Shown one piece after another: positions 26,798 through 36,765 of a stretch of 64,000 nucleotides of DNA. The translations under genes and the position numbers were made by a program. The notes under the pieces are model-generated. The model had not been told where the DNA came from. It saw only the letters and a program-made list of their open reading frames with translations, and ran no database searches. How positions within the stretch are numbered: the first letter of the stretch is position 1; every line of letters begins with the position of its first letter. Source of the DNA: G963674665 sp964609625 (GTDB lineage Bacteria; Desulfobacterota; Desulfovibrionia; Desulfovibrionales; Desulfovibrionaceae); contig CAZSRS010000014.1 of NCBI GenBank assembly GCA_964609625.1, positions 33,315 through 97,314 on the forward strand, given 5' to 3'.

Positions 26798-27435
26798 GAC
26801 TCCTGCCGCTCCTCCTTGCCCTGCTGTCGGTCCAGCTGTTCGCACCGGCAGCCGTGGAAGCGCAGGAGGCCCTGGATCCGGCGGAAGCCGGCGCCGTGCT
26901 CCAGGCCTTGACTCGAGCGGCTATGGATGTGCGCACCGTACGGAGCGACTTTGTCCAGGAAAAGCGGCTCAAGGCCTTTAGCCGGAGCATGCGGTCAGAA
27001 GGCCGCATGTATCTGGAAAAACCCGACAAACTGCGATGGGAGTACCTCTCGCCAGGCCGGTCGGGATTTGCCGTGAACGGGGGCAGTGCGCTCAGGTGGA
27101 GCGAGTTCGAACCCGAGACCCAGCCCTTTGCCCTGGAGGACGATCCCCTGGCCAAGGCCGTTTCCCAGCAGTTGTTGGCCTGGGCCGGCGTGGACCTGGA
27201 TCGCCTGGGCACGCGGTTCGCCATCGAGGTGGTGCGGGCCGAGCCCCCAGTGCTCCGCCTCACGGCCAAGGACGAGCGCCTGGGGGACTATCTCCATGAA
27301 CTGCGCATCCATTTCGCGGCCGATCTGCGTTCCGTGATCCGCGTGGAGCTGCACGAGCCAGGAGGCGACGCCACCGTACTGGATTTCTTGAACACCAAGT
27401 TGAACGAATCCCTGCCCGAGGGTATCTTCGAGTGA
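26794..27435 (+). CDS. LolA-like periplasmic lipoprotein/lipid carrier
   Basis: Exported protein of 213 residues with a signal peptide (about 1-23, ending AVEA). A LolA-type beta fold follows, with VRSDFVQEKRLKAFSRSMRSEG, YLEKPDKLRWEYLSPGR and a DFLNTKLNESLPEGIFE ending. Dedicated LolA homologues also occur in aryl polyene clusters, where they are thought to ferry product across the periplasm. GTG 26794 overlaps the dehydratase stop as GTGA. It is the last tightly coupled gene and suggests an outer-membrane destination of the product. Confidence 0.86.
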   Translation: MRLLPLLLALLSVQLFAPAAVEAQEALDPAEAGAVLQALTRAAMDVRTVRSDFVQEKRLKAFSRSMRSEGRMYLEKPDKLRWEYLSPGRSGFAVNGGSALRWSEFEPETQPFALEDDPLAKAVSQQLLAWAGVDLDRLGTRFAIEVVRAEPPVLRLTAKDERLGDYLHELRIHFAADLRSVIRVELHEPGGDATVLDFLNTKLNESLPEGIFE

Positions 27436-27490
27436 CACTCGGTGTGCGTCGCGGTTGCGGCAGCACTCCCCAAAACAGAAGGAGATCGAT

Positions 27491-28009
27491 ATGTTTCTGC
27501 TCAAGCACGTGCCCCCCGAGAAAGCGACGGACGTGGTCGCCGAAGCTTACGGGGTGATGCCTCCCCACCTTCCAGTGCCCGAGCCCCTGCAGATGTTCAG
27601 CATCAGCCCGGAGCTGGCCCGGCTCCAGAGCCAGGGCATCCGATATTTCATCGGGCACGAGAAGCTGGACTTCGGCTTTTTCGCCATGCTGCGGCTGGTG
27701 GCTGCCGGCGAATTCGACTACCCCTACTGCATCCAGCTCAACACGACGATCCTGGAAAAGGCCGGCGGCCTGAGCCCCGAGGAGGTGTTGGCCATCCGGG
27801 AGAATCCGGAACGAGCCCCCCTGGAGGAACCGCAGAAGTCCTTGTTCCTGTTCGTGGTCAAGCTGATCAAGGACCCGGAGTCCATTGCCGAGGCAGACAT
27901 CGCGCCTTTGCGGGAACTGGGCTGGACCGACAAGGACATCTTCGACGCGTCTTATCACGCGGCCATGATGCGGGGGCCGAGCATGCTGTTCAAGGCCTTT
28001 CGGCGGTGA
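27491..28009 (+). CDS. Carboxymuconolactone decarboxylase/AhpD-like protein
   Basis: Cytoplasmic helical protein of 172 residues. The segment FDYPYCIQLNTTIL with the downstream helices DASYHAAMMRGPSMLFKAF resembles the AhpD/CMD fold. AhpD enzymes use a CxxC pair; here the first Cys is Tyr or Asp (DYPYC) and only one Cys remains, so classic peroxidase-partner chemistry is unlikely. AAGGAG lies 6 nt before ATG 27491. It starts 55 nt after the LolA-like gene and may be the tail of that operon. Confidence 0.7.
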   Translation: MFLLKHVPPEKATDVVAEAYGVMPPHLPVPEPLQMFSISPELARLQSQGIRYFIGHEKLDFGFFAMLRLVAAGEFDYPYCIQLNTTILEKAGGLSPEEVLAIRENPERAPLEEPQKSLFLFVVKLIKDPESIAEADIAPLRELGWTDKDIFDASYHAAMMRGPSMLFKAFRR

Positions 28010-28093
28010 TGTCCGGTGGATTGATTTCCGGCGAACCTCTTGCTTTGCCGCGGCCCTTCGGGGTAGTGTCCATGCTCGCCTGGAGGAAGTTCT

Positions 28094-28612
28094 ATGCACT
28101 GTAGACGGATGACATGTTTCATTGTTTGCATGGTGCTGCTGTTGGTCACGGCCGTGCCCTGTGTCGCCGACGTCATGGACGACGCCAACGACGCGGTACG
28201 CGCCCACGAGGACGGCCGGCTGGGAGAGGCCATGGCCCTCTACACCAGGGCCATCGACTCCGGAGAAATCCCGGATCGCGACAACCTCCTCGCCTACCTC
28301 TACAACAACCGGGGCATCCTCTTCGTTCGCCACAAGCAGTACGACCGGGCCATGGCCGATTTCGACCAGGCCCTGCGGCACGAACCGGACTACATGATCT
28401 TTTTCAACCGGGCGCGGCTGCACCTGCATCTCGGCGAGAACCAGAAGGCGCTCGAAGACACCACCCAGGCCCTGATGCGTAACCTCGACTTCACCCGCGC
28501 CTTCCATATCCGCGGGCTTGCCAAGCTCAACCTGGGCGACATCGAGGGGGGGCACGCCGACCTCAAGAAAGCCAAGGTCCAGTTCCCCTACCTCAAGCTG
28601 CGTAACGAATAG
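28094..28612 (+). CDS. Exported TPR-repeat protein
   Basis: Protein of 172 residues with a signal peptide (about 1-26, VPCVA). Three to four tetratricopeptide repeats fill the rest, for example LAYLYNNRGILFVRHKQYDRA and FTRAFHIRGLAKLNLGDIEGG. TPR arrays mediate protein-protein contacts; the partner is unknown. GGAGG lies 8 nt before ATG 28094. The stop is 9 nt before the next gene, another exported protein, so the two may act together. Confidence 0.85.
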   Translation: MHCRRMTCFIVCMVLLLVTAVPCVADVMDDANDAVRAHEDGRLGEAMALYTRAIDSGEIPDRDNLLAYLYNNRGILFVRHKQYDRAMADFDQALRHEPDYMIFFNRARLHLHLGENQKALEDTTQALMRNLDFTRAFHIRGLAKLNLGDIEGGHADLKKAKVQFPYLKLRNE

Positions 28613-28621
28613 GGATTTTTC

Positions 28622-29332
28622 ATGGTTAGAATCCTGCCGCTTTGCCTTGTCATCGTTCTCATGGCGCCCCTTGCGCACGCGCGGGAGGTCCAGGGCCTGC
28701 ACTTCGGCATGAGCATGCGCGAGGCCAAGAAAATGATCGAGAAGCAGGACAGCAACGTGGTGCCTGTGGAGATCATCTGCTCCATCCCCCTGGGCCTGGA
28801 CTTTCTCGACGGACTGCCCGTGTTCACCCGCGACACCGGGGTCAAGATGCTCAAGGCTTACGGCTTCGACGCCCTGTTCTTTTACAAGGACAAATGCATG
28901 GGCCTGCGCAAGGACTTGCAGTATCTCGATGAGTTCATCGGGCTGAAGAAGCGGCACCCCGAGGGGAATTTCACCACCTACAAGTTCCCCGGCGAAAATG
29001 TCGAGGCCACCGTGTTTGTCGCGAACCAGGGCGGAAACCACGGGTTCACCAACCGCTATTTCGATTTCTACCTCTTTGACGACGCGGTGCGGCGCGAGGT
29101 CATTTCCAACGTGCGAGGCTCTTTCTGCTGGCACGTCAAGCTGACCAGCCCCAACCTGCCCCGTTATCCCGAGGAGTACGCCCGCTGCGTGCGCGAAGAA
29201 AAGCGCATGGACAAGGGGCTGCTCGCCGAGGATCTGGAGCAGTGCAAGCGCTATTGCGCCGAAACACCGGAAATTTTCGCCTCGTCCCAGTGTGTATCGT
29301 ATTGTGAGGAGGCACACTCCCGGGCCCGCTAG
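28622..29332 (+). CDS. Exported hypothetical protein, Cys-rich C-terminus
   Basis: No family recognised. The 236-residue product has a signal peptide (LCLVIVLMAPLAHA). A domain with HFGMSMREAKKMIEK follows, a motif shape common to small periplasmic proteins whose central part recalls a SmpA-type start. A C-terminal tail carries several cysteines (CVREEKRMDKG, CKRYCAETPEIF, QCVSYCEE), which may form disulfides or bind metal. AGGGA precedes ATG 28622 by 6 nt, and the TPR gene is 9 nt upstream. Confidence 0.72.
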   Translation: MVRILPLCLVIVLMAPLAHAREVQGLHFGMSMREAKKMIEKQDSNVVPVEIICSIPLGLDFLDGLPVFTRDTGVKMLKAYGFDALFFYKDKCMGLRKDLQYLDEFIGLKKRHPEGNFTTYKFPGENVEATVFVANQGGNHGFTNRYFDFYLFDDAVRREVISNVRGSFCWHVKLTSPNLPRYPEEYARCVREEKRMDKGLLAEDLEQCKRYCAETPEIFASSQCVSYCEEAHSRAR

Positions 29333-29397
29333 CAGGGTCTCGGGAAGTCGTCCGTCACGCCGGAGGTTGCGGTTGTATTCTCACGCGGGAGGTGGCC

Positions 29398-30201
29398 ATG
29401 CCTGATCTTCGCCTGTTGTTCGCGCTGGCCTTGGGATTTTTGGTCTGCATTCCGGCCCCGGCATCCGGTGCAGCCCCGGTGGGCGTGGTGCAGACGCGGA
29501 GCGGCGAGGCCACGGCCTATCTGGGAGAGTTCCCCCGTGAACTCGATGTCCGCGATGATCTCCTCGCCGAAGACACACTGGTCACCGGTCCTTTCTCCAG
29601 GCTCCAGTGCGTGTTCGCCAACGGTTTGCGCCTGGTCATGGGTGCCGAGAGCGCCGTGACCATCAAGCACATCGCACTGCAAGACGGCACCTCCCTGACG
29701 GAACTCTACCTTGGGCCAGGGGTGTTCCGGATCGCGGCGGCCCAGGGTGTGAGCGCCAACGAGATTTCCCTTATCGGCCCCACCGGCGCGGTCAGGGCCA
29801 CGGGCGGGGAACTCGGCGTCAGCGTGGACCTGGACCAGGATGCGGGGCGTAGCGAACTTTTTGGACAGTTCCCAACCCTGGGCAGCGTGCCGCTGTTCCT
29901 GGAGGCGGCAGGGGAGGCCTTCAGCTTTCAGGAGGAGTACGCCATGCTCGGCGGCGAGAAAGGGCAGCATCTTCAATACGCCGGAAACGCCGGCCTGGAA
30001 ATCGTCGCCATCTACCCTGCGGCCCTACGTATACTCGGGGAGCACGGGGGCGAGACCGGTCCGGCCAGCGAGATGTTGCACCGGCGACTGTCCAAGATCA
30101 CGCTGGACTCCGACGCGGCCATCCCGCGCGGATACCCGCAACCACCGGCAAAACCCAAGGGATCCCTGGACGTCTTCATCAGGAGCAATTCCACGAAATA
30201 G
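29398..30201 (+). CDS. FecR-domain exported protein
   Basis: Protein of 267 residues with a signal peptide (about 1-25, ASGA) and no other membrane helix. A FecR-like beta domain covers roughly residues 30-140: VGVVQTRSGEATAYLGE, LVTGPFSRLQCVFANGLRLVMG and GAVRATGGELGVSVD. Such stand-alone FecR domains bind ligands or nucleate surface assembly and are not anti-sigma factors when the N-terminal cytoplasmic part is missing, as here. GGGAGG is placed for ATG 29398 rather than the GTG two codons upstream. A 113-nt gap follows before the ABC operon. Confidence 0.82.
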   Translation: MPDLRLLFALALGFLVCIPAPASGAAPVGVVQTRSGEATAYLGEFPRELDVRDDLLAEDTLVTGPFSRLQCVFANGLRLVMGAESAVTIKHIALQDGTSLTELYLGPGVFRIAAAQGVSANEISLIGPTGAVRATGGELGVSVDLDQDAGRSELFGQFPTLGSVPLFLEAAGEAFSFQEEYAMLGGEKGQHLQYAGNAGLEIVAIYPAALRILGEHGGETGPASEMLHRRLSKITLDSDAAIPRGYPQPPAKPKGSLDVFIRSNSTK

Positions 30202-30314
30202 GGCTCGAGCGTGCGTTTCCGTGCGATAACCACTAGGCATGGGGGTAGTGAATCTGCTATACCTCATTAAGTCGGTACATTGCGTGAACATTTTGCCAGA
30301 CGTTGGTTGAAACC

Positions 30315-31001
30315 ATGACCAGAAATCACGCGCCCTCTTCGAGAAAGGCAATCGCCAAGCAGATCGTGCTCCCCTTTTCCAAGTCCTTGGAGATCAGTTA
30401 CAAGAGTCTGAAGATCCGCTTCTTCCGTTCCATGATCACCGTCAGCAGCCTGATTCTGGCCGTCTCCTTCCTGTCCTTTGTTCTGGTGAATACCGACGTG
30501 GCCAACGGCCTGTTGCGCGGCAACGGCAACGATGTCGTGGAGGCGCTGTTCAAGGCCGGTTTCGACGTGGACACCGCCACGGGGCGGGTGGGCAGCAGTG
30601 GCAAGGAGCGCTGGATCGTGGCGCTCTCGCTGCTGGTCTGCGCCGTGGGCATCGTCAACGCCCAGCTCATGGCCGTGACCGAGCGCTTCCGGGAAATTGG
30701 CGTGATGAAGTGCCTGGGCGCCCTGGACCGCTTCGTAATGCGACTCTTCCTGTTGGAGGCGGGCATGCAGGGCTTGGCCGGGGCCGGCATCGGAGCGCTG
30801 TTCGGCGCCTTGGTGGGGCTGGCCATGGGCGCCCTCCGCTTCGGAACCGCGGCCTTCATGCATCTGTCCGTGGTCGACGTCATCGTCTCGGTCTTGCTGG
30901 CGACCTTGGCGGGATTCCTGCTGAGTCTGGCCGGAGTGCTCTATCCGGCAATCCTGGCCGCCAGGATGCGCCCAGTCATGGCCCTGCGGGCGGAGCACTG
31001 A
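30315..31001 (+). CDS. FtsX/MacB-type ABC permease, minimal form
   Basis: Inner-membrane permease of 228 residues. One helix near residue 40-60 (SMITVSSLILAVSFLSFVLV) precedes three C-terminal helices with the FtsX signature RFREIGVMKCLGALDRFVMRLFLLE. The periplasmic domain usual between helix 1 and 2 is nearly absent. ATG 30315 is chosen; a TTG four codons upstream is in frame. It stands 49 nt upstream of an ABC ATPase and shares an operon with a second, giant FtsX permease, which suggests an asymmetric permease pair. Confidence 0.86.
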   Translation: MTRNHAPSSRKAIAKQIVLPFSKSLEISYKSLKIRFFRSMITVSSLILAVSFLSFVLVNTDVANGLLRGNGNDVVEALFKAGFDVDTATGRVGSSGKERWIVALSLLVCAVGIVNAQLMAVTERFREIGVMKCLGALDRFVMRLFLLEAGMQGLAGAGIGALFGALVGLAMGALRFGTAAFMHLSVVDVIVSVLLATLAGFLLSLAGVLYPAILAARMRPVMALRAEH

Positions 31002-31050
31002 TACCCTGAATCCTAACACCACGGACGCGCGGAACAAGGAGCGAACGGGC

Positions 31051-31839
<789 letters not shown>

Positions 31840-31842
31840 GCC

Positions 31843-34800
31843 ATGCGGCGCCCGGCCCTGCTTTTCCTGATGCTCTTCTTGGTCCTGGCGCCGCCGACCG
31901 CATCAGACGCCAGCACCCAAACTGCCGACACCTCCTCTTTGATTCCGTCACATTCCGTCGGCCTGGAAGAGTGGGTGCGCGCCTTTGCCGCTCTCGGCGA
32001 TCGCGGCACCGGCTCTCCCGGCAATGCCAGGGCCGCGGAGATGGTGGCCCAATCCTTCAGCGAAATCACCCGTGGGGTGACAGGCGCAGTGGTGGGCCGA
32101 CACAGCTTCCGGGTCCCGGTGCTCCGGCACGGGCAGAGCTTTTTGCGGCTGGAAGAATCGGGCAGGGAAGTGCCCATATCACCCCTGTTGCTCAACGCCC
32201 TTTCCCCGGGCGCCGTGCCCGAGCCCGGCGTGGAAGGACCTGTCATCTACGTGAGGCAAGGTCGGCTGGAGGATTTCAACGGCCATGAGATCCAGGGCGC
32301 GGTGGTGCTCATGGACATGGACTCGGGCAAGAACTGGCAGAACGCCCCCCTGCTTGGGGCAAGAGCCCTGATCTTCCTGGACGATGAGGGCAGGGGAGCG
32401 GCCAGCCGGGGTATGTTCGAGCAGAAGCTTGAACTCACACCCATAGATTTTCCCCGCTTCTGGATGCGGCGCGGTGAGGCCGAGGCCCTGTTCGGCACGC
32501 TCCAGTCCCTGCCTCGAGGGCAGCAGGCCCGCAGGGTTCGCCTCGGCAGCCGTATTGCTTGGCAGAACGCCGTGACGGAGAATGTCTACTGCCTCATTCC
32601 TGGCAAGGACGGGGAGCGCGGCCAGGAATTGGTGATCATCGAGGCCTTTTACGACAGCACCGCCTTTGTGGCCGGCAAATCGCCTGGAGCCGACGAGGCC
32701 TCTTCCATTGCCGCGCTCTTGGAATTGGCCCGGGCCTTGAGGGACAATCCCCCGGCCCGCGGCGTGCTGCTCCTGGCCAGTAGCGGCCATGCCCAGGATG
32801 TGGCCGGCGTGCGGGAGTTCATTTGGATGCTCACGGCAGAGGCCAAGGAGCTGGATAAGCTGCTCGACGTCCAACGGACGCGGCTCTTGCAGGCCAGACA
32901 GGCTATCGAACTGCTGCAAATGGGTGATATCCTGGATATGGCCCATGAATTGGGCGATGAGGACGTCGTTCTATTACGCCAGGCCTTTGGTTCGGTGATC
33001 AAGGCCGAACTGGAGCACATCAACGCCGAACTCATCCGGCTGCGCTTGCAGCCGGAGCCCGATCAGGCGCGCATCAGGGAGTTCGCCGACCGCAGGCAGG
33101 ATCTGCGTCATCTCGTCTGGGTCAGGTCCAGCCGCGTGGGCGAGCCTCTGAACCAGGAGGAGAAGGATATCCTCGGCGCCTTGCTGCGGGATGCCCTTGA
33201 AGAGCAACAGGCCATCCACCAGGATGCCAGGGAGCAAGTGGATTCCCTGGAAAGCGGGCTCGTACTGCGCGGCTTGATCCAGAATAAACCCCTGGCCGCC
33301 ATGGTCAGTCTGCATCTCTCCAGCCACGGCGAAGGATTCGGTCCCTTCGAGAAGGGCTGGCTCTACGACCTCGACGACAGCGTCAACCGCACCAGATTCT
33401 TCACACCCATCGACGAGTTGCTGCGCGGAGCCGCGGCAGAACTGTCGGAAGATGTGTCTGCACTGCTTCAGGACACCCTGCGCCCCAGCAAACTGCGCAA
33501 TTGGCAGAGCTACCTGCCGGACCGCCCCTTGCTGGGGGCGGAGCCCGCGGCCCTGGCCGGCATGCCAGGCTTCACCCTGGCCACGGTGCAGGACTCCCGC
33601 GCCGATTGGGGAACGCCGGGCGACGTGCCAGAACTCGTGGATTTCCAGCGCCTGAACCGTGAGTACGCGCTGCTGGAACATCTGGTCCTGGCCCTGGCCG
33701 AGCGACCGCTCCCTGACGTGGGCAAACGGGACAAGGACAACTTCTGCACCCTGTACGCCAGGGCCAACCTGCTCAGGCACGGCGAGCTTTTCCCGGACAA
33801 ACCGGCCTGGGATACCGTGGCCCTGACCTATCAAGGGGCCTCGCGCTTCTACGCCATGGCCGACACCACCGGGAAATTCCGGGTCCCTGGCCTGATGAAC
33901 ACCAAGGCCACGGTGCACAAGGCGGTCATCGAGGCCTTCCGTTTCAACGCGGAAGACGGCCTGGCCTTCTGGGCCGTGGACAAGCAGGAGACCGGCAAGG
34001 ACGATTACCGGGTGAAAATGCGGCGCTCGGTGATGGAAACCGACCTGGTCATGTTCCCCTGCGTGCAGAGCACCATGTTCAACATGTTCGAGCCCAGGAC
34101 CTTCCGGTACCTGATCTACGCCACCCTGCTGGACGGCCGCACCGAGGCCGAGCCCAGGCGCTATTGGTACAGCCGCCTGGACACGTGGTCGTCCACGCTG
34201 TTCACGGTGTTCACCGAGCCGGACGTGCCCATGAAGCTGACCCTCTCGGACACGTTGCTGGAGCGCAAGCTGCTCCTGCTCAACGCCACGACGGAAGACC
34301 CCGAGGGCAGGGGGTTCATGGTCAAGAACTGGCCCGTGATTCCGGCCACCGAGTACCAGGCAGCCGCGGACATGTGGCATCTCCTGGAGCCTCGCATCGG
34401 GACCCTGGAGGAGCGGGGCATCGTCAACAAGCGCCTCTGGGACTTGGCGCGACGCGGGCAGGATATCCTGGCCCAGGCCGAACGTTTTCGGGACGATCTG
34501 GATTGGGCGCGGTTCGTCGAGAGTTCGCGCGAGTCCCTGGCCATCGCCGGTCAGGTCTACAACGAGGTGGAGAAGACACAGAAGGACGTGCTTGCGGGCG
34601 TGCTCTTCTACGTGGCCCTCTTCGTTCCCTTCGCCTACTGCCTGGAGCGCCTGGTCTTCGCCTTCACCAGCATCCACAAGCGCATCGTGGCTTTTTCGGC
34701 ATTCCTGCTGCTGATCATCGGCATCATCTACGTGGTGCATCCGGCCTTCCAGCTCACCTACAGCCCCATGGTGGTGATCCTGGCCTTTTTCATCCTCGGG

Positions 34801-36765
34801 CTTTCGGTCCTTGTGGCGTCCATCATCTTCCTGCGGTTCGAGCGGGAGATGCAGGCCCTGCAGCAGCGTTCCCGGCATCTCAAGCTCACCAGTATGAGCA
34901 TGGCCGCGGCCTTCGGCGCAGCCTTCGTGCTGGGCGTGAGCAACCTGCGCCGCCGCCCCGTGCGTACGGCACTGACCTGCGTCACCCTGATCATCCTGAC
35001 CTTCACCATCATGAACTTCACCTCCGTGAAAAGCGTGCGCCAGAGCGGCTGGAGTTCGTTCAACGACCAGGCCAGCTACCACGGACTGTTCATGAAGGCC
35101 TTCAACTGGAAGGACCTGCCCCCGGAGGCCCTGCAGGTGGTCAGCACCATGGTCGGGGAGCAGGGCGTGGTGGCGCCGCGAGTTTGGTTCGAAATCAAGG
35201 ACAAGACGCGCTCCCCCATCGTGCCCATCGAGTTCGGCGGCAGGGAGAGGCAGGCCAGGGGCGTGGTTGGGCTGAGCGCCGACGAGCCCCGCGTCACCGG
35301 ACTGGATCGGGCCCTGGTGGCAGGTGAATGGTTCCATCCCAAGGCCCGCAACGAGATCATCATCCCGAAGAACATGGCCGAGTACCTGGACGTGGCGCCG
35401 GGGCAGGAGGCCATGCTCTGGGGGCGGAAGCTGCGCGTCGCCGGCATCATCGCGGACAAGGCACTGGAAGAGCGCCCGGACCTGGACGGCGAGGCCATGA
35501 CGCCGATCATCTACCCCTCCGAGGCCGACACCTCCCTGGGCGACGTGGAGGCCGAAGCCATTGCCGAGGGCCAGGACGTCGTGTCCTACCAGAGCCGCTA
35601 CCAACACATACCCGCCGACCAAGTGGTGATCGTGCCGGCCGAGACGCTGCTCGCCCTGGGCGGCAGCGGCGGGTGGCTCGCCGGCGGCGGCAGACTCAAG
35701 GGCATGGCCTTGAAACTTTCCCCCGAAGAGGAACGCAGCCTGACCCAGGAAGAACTGGGCGCGCGCTTCGGGCTGCTGCTATACCGTGGCGGCGACGACG
35801 GCACCAGCGTGTATTACGCGGCCGATGCCTTCCGCTACAGCGGCATGGCCAACATCCTCATTCCGTTGCTGATTTCCGCGCTCATCGTGCTCAACACCAT
35901 GATCGGCAGCGTGTACGAGCGCAAGGGCGAGATCGCGGTATACACCTCCGTGGGCCTGGCGCCCTCCCACGTATCCTTTCTGTTCGTGGCCGAGACCCTG
36001 GCCTTCGGCGTGCTCAGCGTGGTGGCCGGCTATCTGCTGGCCCAGGCCGCCGCCGTGCTTCTCGCAGGCACCCCCCTCTGGTCAGGGATGACCGCCAACT
36101 ATTCCTCCATGGCCGGTGTGGGGGCCATGCTCCTGGTCCTGGGCGTGACCCTGCTCTCGGCCATCTATCCCTCGCGCGTGGCGGCGAACATCGCCATCCC
36201 GGACGTGAACCGCTCCTGGACCATGCCGGCGGCCAAGGGCGATATCATCGACACCACCTTGCCCTTCCTGATCAAGGTCTCGGAGCAGGCCTGCGCCGGC
36301 GGTTTCCTGGCCGATTACTACGAGGGGCACCGCGACGTCTCCCACGGCTTGTTCTCCACCGACACCCTGGCCTGCGGCTATCTGCGCGAGGAAGAGGCCG
36401 GCCGTGAAAACCCGCCCCCGGGCCATTCCCCTGAGGCGGACTTCAGCGCGGACAGCTGCCTGACCATGGGCATGCGCGTCTGGCTGGCGCCCTTTGACTT
36501 CGGCGTGCGGCAGCGCGTGGAACTGATATTCTGCCCCTCGGAACTGTACCAGGGGTTCCGGCAGATCAAGCTGCGCCTCCACCGCGAGGCCGGAGAGCGT
36601 ACCGTGTGGCACAACCTGAACCGCGCCTTCATCAATGACCTGCGCAAGCAACTGCTGACCTGGCGCTCCCTGGACACCGAGGCCCGGGATCGCTATGAGC
36701 GGGAGTTCATGGACATGTACAGGGGCGCGCCCACCGCGTTCCTGCAGGAGGGCGAAGCACAATGA
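31843..36765 (+). CDS. 1640-residue fusion: degenerate M28/PA ectodomain plus FtsX permease
   Basis: A signal peptide (about 1-24) leads into an M28-peptidase-like region with an inserted PA-like domain (about 120-215). The M28 core (about 255-330) has lost the expected metal and catalytic residues: AFYDS replaces GHxDS and SSGHAQD replaces the EE motif, while GADEAS remains. A long helical part reaches about 910. Three helices (about 917-997) and an FtsX module (first helix about 1036-1060, MacB-like periplasmic domain, three helices about 1334-1440) follow, then a 190-residue cytoplasmic tail. It starts 3 nt after the ATPase and overlaps the next gene by 4 nt. I infer a substrate-binding pseudo-peptidase joined to an ABC mechanotransmission permease. 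Confidence 0.85.
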   Translation: MRRPALLFLMLFLVLAPPTASDASTQTADTSSLIPSHSVGLEEWVRAFAALGDRGTGSPGNARAAEMVAQSFSEITRGVTGAVVGRHSFRVPVLRHGQSFLRLEESGREVPISPLLLNALSPGAVPEPGVEGPVIYVRQGRLEDFNGHEIQGAVVLMDMDSGKNWQNAPLLGARALIFLDDEGRGAASRGMFEQKLELTPIDFPRFWMRRGEAEALFGTLQSLPRGQQARRVRLGSRIAWQNAVTENVYCLIPGKDGERGQELVIIEAFYDSTAFVAGKSPGADEASSIAALLELARALRDNPPARGVLLLASSGHAQDVAGVREFIWMLTAEAKELDKLLDVQRTRLLQARQAIELLQMGDILDMAHELGDEDVVLLRQAFGSVIKAELEHINAELIRLRLQPEPDQARIREFADRRQDLRHLVWVRSSRVGEPLNQEEKDILGALLRDALEEQQAIHQDAREQVDSLESGLVLRGLIQNKPLAAMVSLHLSSHGEGFGPFEKGWLYDLDDSVNRTRFFTPIDELLRGAAAELSEDVSALLQDTLRPSKLRNWQSYLPDRPLLGAEPAALAGMPGFTLATVQDSRADWGTPGDVPELVDFQRLNREYALLEHLVLALAERPLPDVGKRDKDNFCTLYARANLLRHGELFPDKPAWDTVALTYQGASRFYAMADTTGKFRVPGLMNTKATVHKAVIEAFRFNAEDGLAFWAVDKQETGKDDYRVKMRRSVMETDLVMFPCVQSTMFNMFEPRTFRYLIYATLLDGRTEAEPRRYWYSRLDTWSSTLFTVFTEPDVPMKLTLSDTLLERKLLLLNATTEDPEGRGFMVKNWPVIPATEYQAAADMWHLLEPRIGTLEERGIVNKRLWDLARRGQDILAQAERFRDDLDWARFVESSRESLAIAGQVYNEVEKTQKDVLAGVLFYVALFVPFAYCLERLVFAFTSIHKRIVAFSAFLLLIIGIIYVVHPAFQLTYSPMVVILAFFILGLSVLVASIIFLRFEREMQALQQRSRHLKLTSMSMAAAFGAAFVLGVSNLRRRPVRTALTCVTLIILTFTIMNFTSVKSVRQSGWSSFNDQASYHGLFMKAFNWKDLPPEALQVVSTMVGEQGVVAPRVWFEIKDKTRSPIVPIEFGGRERQARGVVGLSADEPRVTGLDRALVAGEWFHPKARNEIIIPKNMAEYLDVAPGQEAMLWGRKLRVAGIIADKALEERPDLDGEAMTPIIYPSEADTSLGDVEAEAIAEGQDVVSYQSRYQHIPADQVVIVPAETLLALGGSGGWLAGGGRLKGMALKLSPEEERSLTQEELGARFGLLLYRGGDDGTSVYYAADAFRYSGMANILIPLLISALIVLNTMIGSVYERKGEIAVYTSVGLAPSHVSFLFVAETLAFGVLSVVAGYLLAQAAAVLLAGTPLWSGMTANYSSMAGVGAMLLVLGVTLLSAIYPSRVAANIAIPDVNRSWTMPAAKGDIIDTTLPFLIKVSEQACAGGFLADYYEGHRDVSHGLFSTDTLACGYLREEEAGRENPPPGHSPEADFSADSCLTMGMRVWLAPFDFGVRQRVELIFCPSELYQGFRQIKLRLHREAGERTVWHNLNRAFINDLRKQLLTWRSLDTEARDRYEREFMDMYRGAPTAFLQEGEAQ

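Noticed and set aside
27260..29317. 685-codon open frame on the minus strand across the LolA, AhpD, TPR and hypothetical genes
   Set aside because: It runs antisense across several well-supported genes, has no domain and no ribosome site, and is expected from GC-rich codon bias.
32974..35622. 882-codon open frame antisense to the FtsX fusion
   Set aside because: Low-complexity Gly/His/Val-rich translation with no motif; the forward frame has clear domains.
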